From NCBI RefSeq assembly GCF_018866305.1, contig NZ_CP076456.1, positions 1,550,001-1,614,000 of the forward strand: 64,000 bases of DNA, given 5' to 3'. This DNA comes from Arthrobacter sunyaminii. GTDB taxonomy: Bacteria > Actinomycetota > Actinomycetes > Actinomycetales > Micrococcaceae. Both the position numbers and the translations under genes were made by a program. This document shows, one piece after another, positions 32,389 through 41,725 of this stretch. A model generated the notes under the pieces. That model did no database searches. It was not told the DNA's origin and saw only the letters and a list, made by a program, of their open reading frames with translations. Position 1 is the stretch's first letter, and every line of letters starts with the position of its first letter.

Positions 32389-33858
32389 TTGCAAACCGGC
32401 ACACGGGCCCGTCGAGGCCCGGCTAAGCTCGCCGCCCCGTTCATAGCGGCGACCGCGGCCATCGCACTGCTCCTTGGCGTCCCCGCAACCGCGGCCTACG
32501 CCGCTGAGGACCCCAAGACCGTCGAGGGCGAAAGCTTCTCCGTCGGCACGGACACCACTTTCGCGCCCTTTGAGTTCCGCCAGGACGGCGAACTCGTGGG
32601 CATCGACATGGACCTGCTCAACTCGATCGCCGAGGAAGAGGGCTTCACCGTCGACATCCGCTCCCTCGGGTTTGATGCGGCGCTCCAGGCGCTGCAGTCC
32701 AACCAGGTGGACGGTGTCATTGCCGGCATGTCCATCACCGAGGAACGCCAGAAGACCTTCGACTTCTCCGACCCGTACTTCGAGTCCGGCATCCAGATGG
32801 CCGTTGCCGAGAACAACAATGAGATCACCGGCTACGAAGATCTCGCCGGAAAGCGTGTGGCGGTCAAAACGGGCACCGAGGGCCAGACCTTCGCGGAGTC
32901 CATCAAGGACCAGTACGGTTTCACCGTGGTGGCCTTTGCCCAGTCCGCGCAAATGTACGACGACGTCAAGTCCGGCGGCTCCGTGGCCGTCTTCGATGAC
33001 TACCCCGTGCTCGCCTACGGCATCAAGTCCGGCAACGGCCTCAAGACCGTCACGGACAAGGAAGTTGGGTCCTCCTACGGCTTTGCCGTGAACAAGGGCA
33101 CCAATCCCGAACTGCTGGCGGCATTCAACTCCGGCCTGGCCGAGCTGAAGGACAGCGGCGAATACGACGAGATCCTGGACCGCTACCTCGAAGCAGGTGC
33201 TGAAGACTCCAGTTTCTGGTCCCTGGTAACGGACAACGCTCCGGCCTTTGCCAAGGGCCTGGGGCTGACGCTGCTCGCCACCGCACTGTCCCTGGTCTTC
33301 GCTCTGGTGCTCGGCGTGCTCTTCGGCTTCTTCAAGGTCAGCCACAACGTGATCCTGCGCGGCATAGCCACCACCTACGTGAGTATCTTCCGCGGCACCC
33401 CCGTCCTGGTGCAGGCGTTCTTCTTCTACTTCGGCCTGCCGCAGCTGATCGGACAGCCGGTGGACGTGCTGACCGCCGGCGTTCTGACGCTGTCGCTGAA
33501 CGCGGGTGCCTACATGACGGAAATCGTGCGCGGCGGCATCCAGTCAGTGGATCCGGGCCAGATGGAAGCTGCACGCAGCTTGGGCCTCGGCTACGGAAAG
33601 ACGATGCAGAAGGTCATCATCCCGCAGGCCGTGAAGATTATGACGCCCTCCTTCATCAACCAATTCGTCATCACCCTGAAGGACACATCGCTGCTGGCGG
33701 TGATCGGCTTTGCCGAACTCACGTACCAGGCCCAGCAGATCTATGCCGTGAACTTCCGCACCGCCGAGGTGCTGCTGATCGTGGGCGCCCTGTACTTCAT
33801 CGTCATCACGCTGCTGACCAAGCTGGCGGATGTACTGGATAAGAGGTTTAACAAGTGA
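32389..33858 (+). CDS. Amino-acid ABC transporter, binding protein fused to permease
   Basis: One chain holds a Sec signal segment (about residues 12-38, ending AAYAAED), a family 3 substrate-binding domain (about 45-270, with [19 protein letters not shown] and [10 protein letters not shown]), and a HisM/GlnP-type permease (about 285-485, with the EAA loop [18 protein letters not shown]). The permease half has around five membrane helices. Such fusions are known in polar amino-acid (often glutamine) transporters. I chose TTG 32389, 11 bases after AGGAG, giving a standard signal peptide; ATG 32332 is possible. Substrate is inferred as a polar amino acid. Confidence 0.88.
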   Translation: MQTGTRARRGPAKLAAPFIAATAAIALLLGVPATAAYAAEDPKTVEGESFSVGTDTTFAPFEFRQDGELVGIDMDLLNSIAEEEGFTVDIRSLGFDAALQALQSNQVDGVIAGMSITEERQKTFDFSDPYFESGIQMAVAENNNEITGYEDLAGKRVAVKTGTEGQTFAESIKDQYGFTVVAFAQSAQMYDDVKSGGSVAVFDDYPVLAYGIKSGNGLKTVTDKEVGSSYGFAVNKGTNPELLAAFNSGLAELKDSGEYDEILDRYLEAGAEDSSFWSLVTDNAPAFAKGLGLTLLATALSLVFALVLGVLFGFFKVSHNVILRGIATTYVSIFRGTPVLVQAFFFYFGLPQLIGQPVDVLTAGVLTLSLNAGAYMTEIVRGGIQSVDPGQMEAARSLGLGYGKTMQKVIIPQAVKIMTPSFINQFVITLKDTSLLAVIGFAELTYQAQQIYAVNFRTAEVLLIVGALYFIVITLLTKLADVLDKRFNK

Positions 33859-34583
33859 GCAAGATCGTCACCCGCGGACTGCGCAAGTCCTACGGCACCA
33901 ACGAGGTTCTCAAAGGCCTCGACGTCACCGTTACCGAAGGCGAGGTGGTCTGCGTTATCGGCCCCTCCGGCTCCGGAAAGTCCACCTTCCTGCGCTGCCT
34001 GAACAAGCTGGAAGACATCACTGCCGGTGAGGTGGAGGTCAACGGGGTCAGCATCACCGATCCCAAGGTTGACCTGAACAAGGTCCGCCAGAACATCGGC
34101 ATGGTGTTCCAGCACTTCAACCTGTTCCCGCACATGAGCGTGCTGCAGAATGTCATGCTGGCGCCGCTGGAGCTGAAGAAGGGTTCCAAGGCCGAGGTGC
34201 GGGCCAACGCCCTGCGCCTGCTGGACCAGGTGGGTCTGGCGGACAAGGCCGATGCCCGCCCCGCGCAGCTCTCGGGCGGCCAGAAGCAGCGTGTAGCGAT
34301 TGCACGGGCACTGGCGATGGCTCCGGACATCATGCTTTTCGATGAAGCCACCTCCGCCCTTGACCCCGAGATGGTGGGCGAGGTGCTGCAGGTCATCCGC
34401 GACCTCGCCAAGGCCGGCATGACCATGGTGGTCGTAACCCACGAAATGGGCTTCGCCCGCGAAGTGGCGGACCGGGTGATCTTCATGGCGGACGGTCACA
34501 TCGTGGAAGAAGGCGACCCCGAGACGTTCTTCTCCTCACCCAAGCATCCCCGGCTGCAGGATTTCCTGGCCAAGGTGCTCTGA
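33855..34583 (+). CDS. Amino-acid ABC transporter ATP-binding protein (GlnQ type)
   Basis: This is the ATPase for the preceding permease fusion. Walker A is GPSGSGKST near residue 36, the Q-loop [12 protein letters not shown] near 85, the signature [15 protein letters not shown] near 138, Walker [15 protein letters not shown] near 160 and the switch His in VVTHEMGFA. The GTG start overlaps the upstream TGA (GTGA). 242 residues is standard for the family. Confidence 0.95.
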   Translation: MSKIVTRGLRKSYGTNEVLKGLDVTVTEGEVVCVIGPSGSGKSTFLRCLNKLEDITAGEVEVNGVSITDPKVDLNKVRQNIGMVFQHFNLFPHMSVLQNVMLAPLELKKGSKAEVRANALRLLDQVGLADKADARPAQLSGGQKQRVAIARALAMAPDIMLFDEATSALDPEMVGEVLQVIRDLAKAGMTMVVVTHEMGFAREVADRVIFMADGHIVEEGDPETFFSSPKHPRLQDFLAKVL

Positions 34584-34619
34584 CTCACCCCGGCGGCGTG
34601 CATCGGCTGCGCCACCCTA

Positions 34620-34661
34620 ACGACGGCGGCTGTCCCCCTGAGCGGGGGCGGCCGCCGTCGT
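34620..34661 (+). terminator. Terminator after the amino-acid transporter operon
   Basis: An 11-base-pair arm (34620-34630 with 34651-34661) is extended by a CCCCC/GGGGG inner stem; TCGTTT follows. It ends the transporter transcript 36 bases after the stop codon. Confidence 0.8.
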
Positions 34662-34693
34662 CGTTTGGTCTCCAGGCAGTGAGCAGACCCACG

Positions 34694-34722
34694 TTGAGGA
34701 AGTTCCGAAAGGCTCCTAGTCT
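34694..34722 (+). promoter_or_regulatory. Promoter of the long-leader micropeptide gene
   Basis: TTGAGG (34694-34699), a 17-base spacer and TAGTCT (34717-34722) predict a start near 34729, about 230 bases before the next convincing start codon. Confidence 0.55.
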
Positions 34723-34772
34723 TAAGGAAGCAGGGATTGCGGCGCATCGGGGTTTTCCCGAAAGACGCCGCC

Positions 34773-34823
34773 CTGCACTGCAGCGGCCGCGCTGTACGTC
34801 AAAGACTGCACTGCAGCAGCCGC
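34773..34823 (+). repeat. Two imperfect direct repeats in the leader
   Basis: CTGCACTGCAGCGGCCGC (34773-34790) recurs as CTGCACTGCAGCAGCCGC (34806-34823), one mismatch in 18, 33 bases apart. Both lie in the untranslated region upstream of the 57-residue peptide. The rest of 34662-34958 has no supported gene. Confidence 0.6.
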
Positions 34824-34958
34824 ACTGCCTTCCCGGCAGGAGCAGTATCCGCATTCCCCATTACGGCGCAGAGACGCCGCATGCGTGCGCTTGCATGCCA
34901 GCCGGAAGGCAGCCGCTCGCCTAAGGAATGCAACACCAATCGATTGGAGAATCCATCC

Positions 34959-35132
34959 ATGCTGAAGCATGTCGCCAAGACCCGTCGCAGGACAAATCCA
35001 TCAGTAACCGCACAAGTGGCAGCCATTGTCCTTGGCTGCGCCCTCGTGGCCGGAGGCGTTTCAGCGGCTGAGATCAGCATGCTGAACAGCTCTGGCGCTA
35101 ATACTTCCGTCAGTACCGGATTTACGCCCTGA
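34959..35132 (+). CDS. 57-residue peptide with one hydrophobic segment
   Basis: The peptide has a basic N terminus (MLKHVAKTRRR), one hydrophobic stretch at about residues 18-37 (VTAQVAAIVLGCALVAGGVS) and a short polar Ser/Asn/Thr-rich tail. It could be a secreted peptide cleaved near VSAAE, or a small membrane protein. A GGAGA at 34946-34950 sits 8 bases before the ATG. The frame is open upstream to 34737 but the earlier part reads as arginine-rich noncoding sequence. No family is recognised. Confidence 0.6.
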   Translation: MLKHVAKTRRRTNPSVTAQVAAIVLGCALVAGGVSAAEISMLNSSGANTSVSTGFTP

Positions 35133-35255
35133 CCTGCAACGGCGCTCGATCTGCCGGCTGAAAGCGGATACCGCGCACGGTCGGTTACGGTAGAACCTAC
35201 AACACAGGTCCACCCGTGACCGCAATGCCTGCCGCCGAACCACCAGGAGATCCGC

Positions 35256-36003
35256 ATGACAACGCCACTGCCCGGCTGGTACCAGGATCCGGCTCATCCC
35301 GGAGAGCAGAGATGGTGGGACGGCAGGGAGTGGAGCACTTACACCTTGCCCTTGGCAGCGCCTGAATCTTCAGGGTCAGGAGGCTCGACGGCGGGGAAAC
35401 GGCAGCGGACCGGCAGCCAGCCAGATCCCGGTCAACCCGTTCACCCGGGGCCTTCCGGCCGTCCCGGATCCGCAGAAGCTGCGGCGCCTGAAGCGCCGGT
35501 ATCTGCCGTTGACGCGGCCGACACCGAAGTGGCGCAGTCCTACCCCGGTGCCTCGTCGTACCCCGGTGCCTCGGGATATCCCGGCGGCAGGGAACAGGCA
35601 TTCCCCTCCTTCCAGGCCAGCCGGTCGCAGCAGCCGCTGGGCTACACGGATCCGGCCGCGGGCTACTAGAGGTATCAGCAGGGATACGCAGGCACACATC
35701 CTGCCTATTCGGGATACTCCGGGTTATCCGGGCCACCTCAAGAACCCCCTGCGTTCAAACCCGCTTGCCCTGACCGGATTTATTCTGGGGATCGTATCCC
35801 TCTTCATGTTTTTTATCTCAATCGTCGGCACTGTCATTGGCCTTGCTGCCGGTGCCTTCTCGGCCATCGGGCTCACGAACCAGCGGGACCGGGCGCCCAT
35901 GTACAAGGTGTTCGGCATCATCGGTTTGATTCTTGGCGTCATTGTTACGCTGCTATCGGTCCTGATCATTGCCCTGGTTTTCTCCGAGCCGTACACCTAC
36001 TAG
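35256..36003 (+). pseudogene. DUF2510/DUF4190-like membrane protein gene broken by a stop and frame change
   Basis: The 5' part (35256-35669) encodes a DUF2510 domain (PGWYQDPAHPGEQRWWDGREW) and a Tyr/Gly/Pro-rich linker, then a TAG at 35667-35669. The linker composition continues in the same frame after the stop (YQQGYAGTHPAYSGYSG). The two C-terminal membrane helices (NPLALTGFILGIVSLFMFF onwards) are read one frame over, up to TAG 36001-36003. Either one upstream indel or a stop plus a later indel explains this. AGGAG precedes the ATG. Sequencing error cannot be excluded. Confidence 0.7.
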
Positions 36004-36168
36004 CCCCTCCCGCCTCCTGGTGGACCCAACCGTCCGGCAGGAGTAACGCCTGCCTCCCGCGGCCCGAACTGAAGGAGCCCGACGATGAACAGGTACACCG
36101 TGACCGCCGCCCCGGGCGAGCAGAACATGACCTTCACCCGGGATCCGCGGGGGAGCGAACCGCGGATT

Positions 36169-36330
36169 CGCGACTTCGTGGATACCGGTACCCCGAGGGG
36201 CTCCACGGTCTTCAGGTCATGCCTGCACTGGCCCAGATGGAGATCAAACGCGAACGCATCAACGACTCTGTTTCCAAGCGCCGTGCTGCCGGCAAGGACC
36301 TCGGCGGCCTGACTCCCAAACCGTGGGGCA
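36169..36330 (+). pseudogene. Remnant of a serine site-specific recombinase
   Basis: DTGTPRGSTVF (from 36181) followed, after a one-base deletion near 36213, by QVMPALAQMEIKRERINDSVSKRRAAGKDLGG matches, read as two pieces, the end of the catalytic domain and long E-helix of Pin/Hin/resolvase-type recombinases. The N-terminal active-site Ser region and C-terminal DNA-binding domain are missing. It is a relic of a mobile element at the left edge of the island. The rest of 36004-36618 shows no convincing gene. Confidence 0.65.
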
Positions 36331-36618
36331 GGGCCCCAATTCTATGGAAGTGGAACAGAGATCATAGTGGCTGTTAATTAATCTACTAGGAGCTAGGCTC
36401 ACGCGTGAATGAACAAAAGCCCGACTTCTCCCGGTTACCACCCCGGCTAAGAACGCCGCAGTGCCCAAGCGCCGGCCAACGTTTCGCGAGCGATTTTTAG
36501 ATGAGATAAGAACCTCGGTCCACGAGCACCACAGATGAGTCTTGTAGAAGCCTATGCGGCCCTCCCTTTCGTTACTAGAATCGCCAGTGTCGTTGCGAAT
36601 CCGCAGGGAGGAAAAGTC

Positions 36619-37065
36619 ATGGTTCTGGAGATCTTGGTTCCGATTCTCATGGGTGCGCTACTGAAGGGTGCCGACAAGTTTAGCGAGGGTGTGCTCAGCG
36701 CCGTTGAGGAAACCGCGGAGAAAGGAGCAGCCAGTGTGTTCGCGAGACTTAAGGCATGGTGGTCCTCCGACAAGTCCGCCGCTGAAGACCTGGGCAAGTT
36801 TGAGGAAGAACCCGACATCTATGCGCCGGTGATTGAGGCACGCCTGGTCAAGAAACTGACAGCGGAGCCACAGAGGCAGGCCGAATTCGCAGCGATCTTC
36901 GAGACCATGGGCTCCCAGATCGAAGTCTTTCAAACCATTGCCCGGGCGCACGGCATCACGGGGGCCAAGGTGGAGGAACTCTTGCGCGGAAGCGTAAACG
37001 TCCACCAGCGCATAGATGACGCATCTGATGTCGTCGGTGTGGATGTCAAGAAAATGGGTGCGTAA
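36619..37065 (+). CDS. 148-residue helical protein paired with the STAND NTPase
   Basis: The protein begins with a hydrophobic, possibly membrane-inserting helix (MVLEILVPILMGALLKGAD), then an amphipathic Ala/Glu/Lys-rich helix, an acidic segment and a C-terminal helix-rich region ending VVGVDVKKMGA. The architecture resembles small adaptor-like proteins encoded next to nucleotide-dependent conflict ATPases, but I cannot assign a family. I prefer ATG 36619, preceded 7 bases away by AGGGAGG, over ATG 36535. It lies 49 bases before the NTPase gene, so the two are probably cotranscribed. Confidence 0.75.
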   Translation: MVLEILVPILMGALLKGADKFSEGVLSAVEETAEKGAASVFARLKAWWSSDKSAAEDLGKFEEEPDIYAPVIEARLVKKLTAEPQRQAEFAAIFETMGSQIEVFQTIARAHGITGAKVEELLRGSVNVHQRIDDASDVVGVDVKKMGA

Positions 37066-37114
37066 AGATGACACAAGGCAGCGCACCCCAGCCATCGGGT
37101 AGAACATAGTCCCC

Positions 37115-40100
37115 ATGAGCCATGGGATGGGAGGACCGGGACTTCGCGGCGCAGACGACGAACAACTCTTCTATGAAGACCTAATCGCCGGGTATGTGCA
37201 CTCTGATGGGTACGTGCGCCGGACCTGGCTCGAACAAGAGGTTATCGACCGACTCGGGCGCCCCGAATGTCAGTATGTCTTGTTGGTCGCCGAGCCCGGA
37301 GCTGGCAAGACTGGTCTGATGGCCGGCTTGGCTGATAGAAATCCCCAATGGCTGCGCTACTTCAACCGCCGCGACAGCACAACACCGCTGAGCGGTGGGG
37401 ACGCCACCTCGGCGTTGATCCGTATTGGGCACCAGTTCGCGGCCCGGCAACCAGCCCTTTTCGACCCGCAGCGACTTGAGGTCGTGGTGAACCAACGCGT
37501 CACCCAGGCCGGTCCAGAGTCGAGCGTAGTAGGAGTGCGCATCGAGGATCTTCATGTCTCGCCATTCCATCGGACCGCCATCCGCGTTTCACAGGAAATC
37601 GGAGGGCTGAACGGTCATCTCGTCGGCGTGGAAGTGACAAACGCCACATTGGAGCCTCGGTTGCTGGCACCTGAGACCCTCCAGTACCTGGCCCTGATCG
37701 ATCCGGCTGTGGTCTTGGGGGCCAGCCAGCCAGGAGAGCACGTTGTGGTACTCGTCGACGCGCTCGACGAGGTGTTTCGTTTCCGGGGTGGTATGAGCAT
37801 TCTGGACTGGCTCGAGAGCGGACCCGAACTGCCGCCCAACGTGCGCTTCGTGGTGTCTTCACGACCTCATCCACGGCTCAAGGCGTTTGAAGGTGCCCGT
37901 GCCGGCAGCATCGAGGTTATTCGACTGGACGCAGCGTCAGCGGGGGTGCTCGACGACACACGGGAATTCTCTCGCCACTTGTTGGCGGTGTCGATCGCTG
38001 AGGAGCACCTGCCCGACCATGACGCCGCTGCCGAAAGGTTGGCACAAGCATCGGAGGGAAACTTCGCCTATCTCACGGCCTACGCGCGGGCTCTTCGCTC
38101 TGCAATGCAGGACGATAACGAGGCGACGCTCGATGATCTCCTTCGCCTGGATGAATTGCCGAAAGGTCTGGGTGCTCTCTACGCCACTTTCCTCCGTAAC
38201 GTCCGTGAAGAAATCAACCTGCTCGGGGGCCTGGACGTTGAGAGTCCAGTTGGGCCTGCTGACAGGCTGACGCCGGCGTGGGAGGGGGCTGGCCAGCGTA
38301 TGCTGGGCGTCCTAGCGGTTGCCAGGGCGCCGATGACGCTCGAACAGTTGATGAATCTAGGCGGCATCCGTGTGTGGAGGAGTGCTGCCATCAGCGTGTT
38401 GCAACGTCTTACCCCTTTCCTAGATGAGGTGGGTGTGGCCTGGCAGCTCTTCCACCCATCCGTCGCGGAATTCTTGACACGCGACGCCGTGGAGGAGGCT
38501 CCCGATCTCGGCGTGGAGGGCGATGAATGGCATCGCCGTATCGTACGTGCTTACCAGAAGGACACAAGCTGGGACAAGGTCGGCTGGGAGTCGATCGACG
38601 ACTATGGGCTCCTGCATCTTGTCGAGCACCTCGTAGAGTTAGGTGATGCCAGCCGCAATGAAGTCAAGGCGCTCGTCAACCCGAGTTTGCGAGCCGCCTC
38701 CCGCAAGCGATTCCTGACAGACCTGCCGTTCAAACGTATCGTTGAAATAGCATTGGCCGAAGCCAATAAGGAGGCCGACCCCGGTAAGGCGTTGGCCGCC
38801 ACGCTTTTCCTTGATGTGGTGAGAACTGAGTTAAGCAGTAGCGAGCGACTGCTTGCCCCCGCTGTCTTTGGGCTCATGGCCAAACTCGGCCGGTTGGGCG
38901 AAGCTGATGCGCGCGTCCAACTTCTGCTACCCAGTGAGCACCAGTTCACAGCGCTTCAGGCCATTGTCGCGTGCACGCCAGCCGCACAACGTCCGCTTCT
39001 TGGTGCACATGATGGAGCCGACCGTCTGGTGGCCGCTGCACTCGAGATGCCCGTTGCGCGCAACAAAGCCATCAAGGCGGCTGCCGAGACACTTGCTCCT
39101 TATGACCTCGATCGGGCTCTCGCAACGGCGGCAGAAGCCGAGAATGACGGCGCCCACAACGTGCACGACTCAGTGGTCGCCGCAGCGGTCCGTGCGGCCG
39201 GTCCTGCTTCAGCTCTGGGCCTGCTTGATCGCTTGCACGAGGGTCGGGCCACCGTTGCCGTTGACGTGGCGCAAGGAGCGGAACTCGTCGACCGCGAGCG
39301 ACTGCTGTTGTTCGCCGAGCAGCACCTCGACGCCGAGACACTCCAAGGACGGATAACTGCCCTCGCAGGATTGGTCGCCGGATGGCACCAGTCGGACCAA
39401 GGGCGCTCCGCCAACGCCGCCTTAGAACTACGAGCCATGATCCAGCAGCCGCTCGAACAGAACGACTCTTCGGGGGACCGGCGGCGTGCCATGCTGGAGG
39501 CTGCGTCGATGGTGCGTCTGGCCGAGCCGGACCTGGCCGTATGGCTGCTCGACCGCATAGAAGAGGTAGACTCCACGAACAGTTGGGTGATGACCAGGGC
39601 CGCTGCGTTGTGGGCAGCATGGGGTGAGCGCGATAAGTGCCGCAAGGTGGCGGAACGCGTGCTGACCTACGAGCGGAGCCTGGGCTGGTACGGGCCAGCG
39701 GCGAATATTGCGGCGCTGGCCGTGGCCGTGAACACCGCAGATCCTGCCTGGGCTCTGGAATTGGCTGATGAAGCGGAGGGGCTCATCGTGAAAGCGGCGG
39801 GTTCAGTGCACGACCCGTTCGAGCGCAGCCGCGTCGACGCCACGCTGGGCGAAGTCGCCCGAGCCTTCAGTGCTTGGGATCGTGAACGCGCACTGAGGGT
39901 GGGCCGGCTCATGGGCGGCAGCTGGATCAGGGGCGGATCATGGGACTCATTCCACGGACGCTCCTCGGTTCTTGCCTGCATCGGTATTGACGCCTCCGAC
40001 ACCGACATCGACTTGGCCCGTGACCTGCTAGACGAATGCGCACCCGATCAAGCGCCGGCGGCCGTTCTGGGTCGTCACGACCCCAAGCTGATACGCGGCG

Positions 40101-41551
40101 GCCTGTTCCGCCCTGCCGAAGGCCTGGTCAGCAAAGATGAAGGGGTATTGCGGACGACAAATTTCATCGTCTTTATTAGGAATTCGGTGAATTACTGGTT
40201 TAGAGGCCGAGACTGGAGGTGGTTCGTCGAACCGGCGGAAGTCGCCCGCAGTATAGGGATGCCTCCCGGCAGCGCGGGTGCTGTTGCGTCATGGGCGGGG
40301 GTGATAGCAGCCGCTATCGAGCCAGTGGCTAAACTGGACAGGGATATGGCCATAGACCTGGCTGGATGGCCCTCAGATTCTGGTGAGCGCCTGATTGCCT
40401 GCGCCGCCTTGGTCAGGGCACTGACCGAGGCGGGCGACGGGCGCGCGGCTGCTGCCCTGGACGCTCTAGACCGCGCCGCTGTTAGCCTGCCCCGCTACGT
40501 CGCCGAGCTGGATCTTGAGAAAGTGGATCAGGGACCTGTACTGGCCTACCTCAACCCGTCCGTACGGGCGCGATGGGAGGCTGCCCTATTACTTCCGTCG
40601 AACGCCATGCACATCGCTGAGGAGCTCTCCAAAGCGACGGATTCTTGGTACTTAGATGCCACGCTGCGAGCCCAACGCCTCTGGGAGTTGATCTTGGCAA
40701 AGAGCCCAGAAGGCTGGGATCGCCAAACCATCATGGAAAGTATTAGCCGGGGTCTTTCCTCCATGGCAGGATATCCTGACGATATCCAATCGGACCTTGT
40801 CCGCGTAGCCGCAGCGTTGGCGCTGTCGCGCTTTGACGCCACTCAGGCCGAGGCGATTGCGGCCACAATCCAGCATCCCGGTCGAGCCCTTCTAGCGCGC
40901 ATTCATGTAGCCGCCATGACAGCCGACGCTGACGCTGTGCCCGCAGCTTGTCGCGCCACCTTAGAGAGTGCACCCGCCGACCTCTCCGTCCTGGACCGTG
41001 CGGCCGCTGCCGCTACAGCTACCGCATTAGCCGCCGGCGAAGACAAGCAAGGGGCACTGGACCTAACGGACATTGGCGTAGCAGCACTTGAAGGGGCCGA
41101 CGCGTTATCGGCGACGTGGGGTCTGGTTATGCTCGCGGCCAAAATCGACGGGCCTAGACGGGTCTTTCTCTTGCACGAAGCGCTGAGACGCGCTGAGGAG
41201 GTGGGCAACGTATACCTACGCAACGATGTACTGGCCAGTATGCTTGAACCAGCGACGCTCACCAACGATTCCTCAGTGATTACCATGGTTGCCCGGAGAC
41301 TGCTAGCCGCTGATTGGCAGGTTCTGATGGAGGGCCTGCGCCGCGCTATTGGACCTCTTGTGACGCTCGCCGGTCCGGGTCTCCTTACCCAATTGGACGA
41401 AGCACTGTGGGCGGCGCAGCAGGTCGTGGGCGCAAACGGGCCACCGAAACACCTCGATGCCGTCGCCTCTCCGCCATTGAGGGTGCAGGTTCTGACCGCA
41501 ACTTCGCCTGAGGCCGGGACCGTCGACACTGTTGGCTTTGACGTCCTCTAA
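37115..41551 (+). CDS. Large STAND-type NTPase with C-terminal helical repeats
   Basis: This 1478-residue protein has an N-terminal NTPase: Walker A AEPGAGKT (residues 59-66), Walker B VVLVDALDE (211-219) and sensor-like FVVSSRP (245-251), the combination seen in STAND/NACHT-like signalling ATPases. A winged-helix-like region follows near 390-480 (FHPSVAEFLTRD). Residues about 520-1450 are Ala/Leu/Arg/Glu-rich helices consistent with a TPR or ARM-like sensor superhelix. No nuclease, TIR, protease or membrane effector is recognised. Codon use (several TTA, CTA, GTA) and lower GC differ from neighbours, suggesting transfer. A TAGAAC at 37100-37105 may be a close-in -10. Confidence 0.8.
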   Translation: MSHGMGGPGLRGADDEQLFYEDLIAGYVHSDGYVRRTWLEQEVIDRLGRPECQYVLLVAEPGAGKTGLMAGLADRNPQWLRYFNRRDSTTPLSGGDATSALIRIGHQFAARQPALFDPQRLEVVVNQRVTQAGPESSVVGVRIEDLHVSPFHRTAIRVSQEIGGLNGHLVGVEVTNATLEPRLLAPETLQYLALIDPAVVLGASQPGEHVVVLVDALDEVFRFRGGMSILDWLESGPELPPNVRFVVSSRPHPRLKAFEGARAGSIEVIRLDAASAGVLDDTREFSRHLLAVSIAEEHLPDHDAAAERLAQASEGNFAYLTAYARALRSAMQDDNEATLDDLLRLDELPKGLGALYATFLRNVREEINLLGGLDVESPVGPADRLTPAWEGAGQRMLGVLAVARAPMTLEQLMNLGGIRVWRSAAISVLQRLTPFLDEVGVAWQLFHPSVAEFLTRDAVEEAPDLGVEGDEWHRRIVRAYQKDTSWDKVGWESIDDYGLLHLVEHLVELGDASRNEVKALVNPSLRAASRKRFLTDLPFKRIVEIALAEANKEADPGKALAATLFLDVVRTELSSSERLLAPAVFGLMAKLGRLGEADARVQLLLPSEHQFTALQAIVACTPAAQRPLLGAHDGADRLVAAALEMPVARNKAIKAAAETLAPYDLDRALATAAEAENDGAHNVHDSVVAAAVRAAGPASALGLLDRLHEGRATVAVDVAQGAELVDRERLLLFAEQHLDAETLQGRITALAGLVAGWHQSDQGRSANAALELRAMIQQPLEQNDSSGDRRRAMLEAASMVRLAEPDLAVWLLDRIEEVDSTNSWVMTRAAALWAAWGERDKCRKVAERVLTYERSLGWYGPAANIAALAVAVNTADPAWALELADEAEGLIVKAAGSVHDPFERSRVDATLGEVARAFSAWDRERALRVGRLMGGSWIRGGSWDSFHGRSSVLACIGIDASDTDIDLARDLLDECAPDQAPAAVLGRHDPKLIRGGLFRPAEGLVSKDEGVLRTTNFIVFIRNSVNYWFRGRDWRWFVEPAEVARSIGMPPGSAGAVASWAGVIAAAIEPVAKLDRDMAIDLAGWPSDSGERLIACAALVRALTEAGDGRAAAALDALDRAAVSLPRYVAELDLEKVDQGPVLAYLNPSVRARWEAALLLPSNAMHIAEELSKATDSWYLDATLRAQRLWELILAKSPEGWDRQTIMESISRGLSSMAGYPDDIQSDLVRVAAALALSRFDATQAEAIAATIQHPGRALLARIHVAAMTADADAVPAACRATLESAPADLSVLDRAAAAATATALAAGEDKQGALDLTDIGVAALEGADALSATWGLVMLAAKIDGPRRVFLLHEALRRAEEVGNVYLRNDVLASMLEPATLTNDSSVITMVARRLLAADWQVLMEGLRRAIGPLVTLAGPGLLTQLDEALWAAQQVVGANGPPKHLDAVASPPLRVQVLTATSPEAGTVDTVGFDVL

Positions 41552-41705
41552 CTTGCGGCGGACGGCCTCCCGGTCTGCGGCTCGCTTCATGAAACAGCTG
41601 TCCAGTCTGCTGGGCACAGCTCCGCCGGTGGACGCCTACAACGTGCTAAAGGTCATCGGCAATCTCTCTATCGGTGCCGATTCTGACCAGCATTATGACG
41701 CTGAA

Positions 41706-41719
41706 CAGCTGTACAGCTG
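41706..41719. promoter_or_regulatory. Perfect 14-base palindrome before the PadR gene
   Basis: CAGCTGTACAGCTG is its own reverse complement and lies 6 bases before the ATG. A TATGAC at 41693-41698 could be the -10, placing the palindrome across the transcription start, as expected for an autorepressor operator. The preceding 41552-41692 stretch has no supported gene. Confidence 0.55.
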
Positions 41720-41725
41720 ACCGAG

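Noticed and set aside
34737..35132. 131-codon frame covering the micropeptide leader
   Set aside because: The N-terminal half is arginine-rich without a ribosome-binding site; the ATG at 34959 is the better start.
36405..36500. 31-residue frame with a TAGGCT 5 bases before its GTG
   Set aside because: Resembles the leaderless pattern but has no recognisable sequence, sits in decayed DNA and has no clear -35.
41589..41720. Small open frame MKQLSSLLGTAPP between the STAND gene and padR
   Set aside because: No ribosome-binding site or recognised family, and it runs through the padR operator palindrome.
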